From Elusimicrobia bacterium UBA5214 (GTDB lineage Bacteria > Elusimicrobiota > UBA5214): DNA of 53,583 nt. Shown here piece by piece: positions 51,477 to 53,583 of this stretch. The notes beneath the pieces were generated by a model. That model was not told the origin of the DNA. It worked only from the letters and a program-made list of their open reading frames with translations, and did no database searches. The stretch covers positions 212,004-265,586 of the forward strand of contig DHVG01000014.1 in the NCBI GenBank assembly GCA_002412545.1, in the 5' to 3' direction. A program made the position numbers and the translations under genes. The first letter of the stretch is position 1, and the number at the start of each line of letters is the position of its first letter.

Positions 51477-53583
51477 ATGCGAAGATATGTCATTTATCTC
51501 CTAAATTTGTTAATTGTAAGTCAAGTTAATTCAATTTTATGGGCACACAGCAAAGAGGCACATCAATATTTTTCTGCGAAAGCAGTAGACCTTTGTCCTG
51601 AAAATATAAAACAAGAATTGAATCAGTATATGAGTAAAATCAAACAGGGTGCGTATGATGAAGACACCACAGACGATGCTTATGGAAATCTGATACATGA
51701 CCCTGATACTTTTACCTGGACAATTTCGGGATATCATTTTATGTACTATTTGCCAAACAATGCTGATAATGACAAAGGGCTTAGAGAACCAATAACAGAG
51801 AAACAACTATCTAATGCTCTATCTCGTGCTGAATATTACTGGAATACTTATGTAATTCCGTGTTATAACAACGGAGAAAAAGAAAAAGCATATTATTATT
51901 TAGGACGAGTTGTACATCTTTTAGAAGATATGAGCGTTCCCGCTCATGTGCATAATGACCCTCATGCTGGAGAATTTGTGCCTTTTGGTGGCGGAGATGA
52001 CGAATATGAAGACTATTGGACTTTAAACCATACTTGTATAACTACTTCAGGCAGTTATTATTATCCCGCTGGTTGTTCGCTTAATAAAATTTTTAACAAT
52101 CTACAAGCAAAAACCGGCTGGTATCCAAGTGATGAGTACAATGGATTAGACGAAAATGGGGATGTTTCTATTGCTACAATAGGTGAGTTGCCAGATGCCA
52201 AATGCCAAGAATACGGAGATTTGATTCTTCCGCAAATGCTTCAGTATATAGCAGGTCTATATGTATATTTTTATAATTCAGTTGACCGTATTCCTCCAAG
52301 AATTGGGGTGAAAGATTCTTCTTGGAATATAATTCCTGATGGTGGAGTAACCAGTGCAACCAGTATTGAGATTGAAATTGATGAAGGGAGTGATGGTTCA
52401 GGAATTGATAAATTGGAAGTAAGGAAGAATAACCTCGGCACAGGACAACTATTATTCTCTGATGAGACGGATTACAAACCCAGTCACACTTATTCTGTCT
52501 CTAACTTACCCAAAGAAGAAGATATTTATATTAAGGCAGTTGACCTGATGGGTAATCAAGCAATTTATTCTTTTGTGATTACTGACCAGCCAATAAAGAT
52601 TACCATTGATTCGGTTTCCCCTAATTCTTTCTCTCCAAATGGTGACGGCACCAAAGACCAAACTGAAATTACCTATACTTTATCGGAAGAACTTGCTCCG
52701 GTAGTTGAGATTTATGATGAAAAAGGAGATTTAGTCAGGACTTTAGTTAAAGAAATTACCGAAAAGACGGAAACTCTTCTTTTTGATGATTTCAATGATG
52801 GTAATGCTGATGGATGGAATCCGGGTGGATACGCTGATTACTGGCAAGTAGAAAATGGTGAATATTCGACGAATGATCCATCACCTGAGAATATTGAAGA
52901 AGGGTATGACTATTCATTGGGTGGCCTTCCCATGTGGAGAAATTTTGACAAAAAAGATGTATCTGCTTATGAAGCAGAAATAAAAATAAATGTGAAAGCA
53001 GGTAATTGGAGTTGGGGATGGGTGGAATCACAATTTGGCTTATGGGCAATTACTCTTTATGTTCCATGGGACAAGATTTATTTCCCTTGGAATTCGCCAG
53101 GTCAGGTAACTTACCAATATGACCTCAAGTATGATTATTCGCATCAACTAAAAATAGTGGTAAAAAATGACCAATATAGCGAAGCTTGGATTGACGGAAA
53201 GTTTATTTCAAGTTACACTGCTTCGTCTGTTGATATCTCTACTTTTGCAAGAGTGCAATTAGGGACTATGAATGCTCATGTTCATTTTGATGATATTAGA
53301 GTTATGGGCAAAGCCATCACATTTCTGACTAAATCAGCAGGGACATATATTGCTGGTTGGGACGGAAAAGATGAGCAAGGAAATGTATTGAGTGATGGAC
53401 TGTACACCTACAAAGTAGAGGTTCTTGATTCTGCAGGAAGAAAAGTAGGACAGCGGATTGGAACAGTAACGATTGATAATACTCCACCAACTGTAGCGAT
53501 AACTTCTCCTTATTCGGGGAAAACGGTAAGTGGGAGAGTTACAATTAGGGCAGATGCCAGTGATAATGTCGGGATTAAAGAAA
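51477..53583 (+). CDS. Secreted zinc-dependent phospholipase C-like protein with FlgD-like and LamG-like domains, 3' end outside window
   Basis: The frame is open for 702 codons to the window edge. Signal peptide about 1-22, then a zinc PLC/S1-P1 nuclease-like domain (about 23-260): HSKEAHQYFSAKAV near the mature N-terminus and the signature HLLEDMSVPAHVHND with the HxxxDxxxPxH spacing. An Ig-like domain (about 270-370) follows. A FlgD-like domain (SPNSFSPNGDGTKDQTEI onward) is split by a cassette from FDDFNDGNADGW to VHFDDIRVMG, after which the FlgD-like part resumes (AGWDGKDEQGNVLSDGLYTY). The last visible part starts another Ig domain (DNTPPTVAIT). It may hydrolyse phospholipid or phosphodiester substrates outside the cell. 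Confidence 0.75.
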   Translation, partial: MRRYVIYLLNLLIVSQVNSILWAHSKEAHQYFSAKAVDLCPENIKQELNQYMSKIKQGAYDEDTTDDAYGNLIHDPDTFTWTISGYHFMYYLPNNADNDKGLREPITEKQLSNALSRAEYYWNTYVIPCYNNGEKEKAYYYLGRVVHLLEDMSVPAHVHNDPHAGEFVPFGGGDDEYEDYWTLNHTCITTSGSYYYPAGCSLNKIFNNLQAKTGWYPSDEYNGLDENGDVSIATIGELPDAKCQEYGDLILPQMLQYIAGLYVYFYNSVDRIPPRIGVKDSSWNIIPDGGVTSATSIEIEIDEGSDGSGIDKLEVRKNNLGTGQLLFSDETDYKPSHTYSVSNLPKEEDIYIKAVDLMGNQAIYSFVITDQPIKITIDSVSPNSFSPNGDGTKDQTEITYTLSEELAPVVEIYDEKGDLVRTLVKEITEKTETLLFDDFNDGNADGWNPGGYADYWQVENGEYSTNDPSPENIEEGYDYSLGGLPMWRNFDKKDVSAYEAEIKINVKAGNWSWGWVESQFGLWAITLYVPWDKIYFPWNSPGQVTYQYDLKYDYSHQLKIVVKNDQYSEAWIDGKFISSYTASSVDISTFARVQLGTMNAHVHFDDIRVMGKAITFLTKSAGTYIAGWDGKDEQGNVLSDGLYTYKVEVLDSAGRKVGQRIGTVTIDNTPPTVAITSPYSGKTVSGRVTIRADASDNVGIKE

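Noticed and set aside
1..53583. rRNA or tRNA genes
   Set aside because: No stretch resembling rRNA or a tRNA cloverleaf with a GTTC-type T arm was noticed. A covariance-model scan would be needed to exclude a tRNA fully.

Overview
The window is one AT-rich (roughly 36-39% GC by eye) bacterial chromosome segment. Every convincing gene lies on the + strand, often with overlapping or nearly touching ends. A porin-like protein, a broken outer-membrane-barrel-like gene, an FtsX-EnvC pair, many exported proteins with Ig/FlgD-like or 'YPNP' C-terminal domains, and dispersed palindromic repeats point to a diderm (Gram-negative) member of a poorly cultured phylum, in the style of Omnitrophota and related candidate phyla. 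I cannot place it more precisely from sequence alone.

Layout. 1-6.3 kb: housekeeping genes (3' part of trpS, scpA, scpB, an EF-G-like GTPase, a TIM-barrel sugar isomerase-like protein, galT). 6.6-14 kb: glgA, a DUF5693-type membrane protein, a REP-associated Y1 transposase element, a secreted M28 peptidase and a CsaB-like pyruvyl transferase. 14.1-18.8 kb: ftsX, an EnvC-like activator, a membrane histidine kinase and a beta-barrel-like gene broken at a palindromic repeat. 19.2-39.7 kb: a long co-directional block that starts behind a good sigma70-type promoter. It links carbohydrate enzymes (AGE-family epimerase, GlgX) to partner-switching regulation (two STAS antagonists, one RsbW-like kinase, two SpoIIE phosphatases with different sensor halves, an orphan periplasmic binding protein). 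It continues with CstA, a porin, a TMEM175 channel and an unfamiliar catabolic set (two DJ-1/PfpI proteins, a ThDP decarboxylase, two NTF2-like proteins, an ankyrin protein, an HpcH/HpaI aldolase and a VOC/glyoxalase protein). 40-53.6 kb: a ComM gene cut off before its Walker A, then a run of exported repeat and Ig-domain proteins (TPR, HEAT, NHL, NlpC/P60-VWA, propeller, M23, PLC-like), several of them truncated or duplicated.

How the genes may work together. The 19-39.7 kb block looks like a starvation or carbon-switch island. Two sensors (periplasmic binding protein plus Cache-HAMP-SpoIIE; LytS-like 5TM-SpoIIE) would feed one kinase/antagonist switch, placed beside glycogen debranching, CstA uptake and 2-oxo-acid/aldehyde metabolism. 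No sigma factor is present in the window, so the output is unknown.

The strongest signal is a gene fossil at 27517-27947. It is a mosaic of the start of a TMEM175 gene, an internal slice of the ThDP decarboxylase gene and the 3' end of the RsbW gene. The last two pieces are about 95% and 98% identical to intact copies 7 kb downstream and 3 kb upstream. It implies that a larger RsbW-phosphatase-TMEM175-ThDP unit was once tandemly duplicated with exchanged sensors and then collapsed. A second theme is palindromic elements inside coding sequences (scpB, DUF5693, the barrel gene, comM), resembling coding palindromic elements known from Rickettsia. A third is a 'DFNDGNADGW' domain cassette repeatedly inserted inside Ig/FlgD-like domains, with truncated copies around it. 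All identities and counts here were read by eye.
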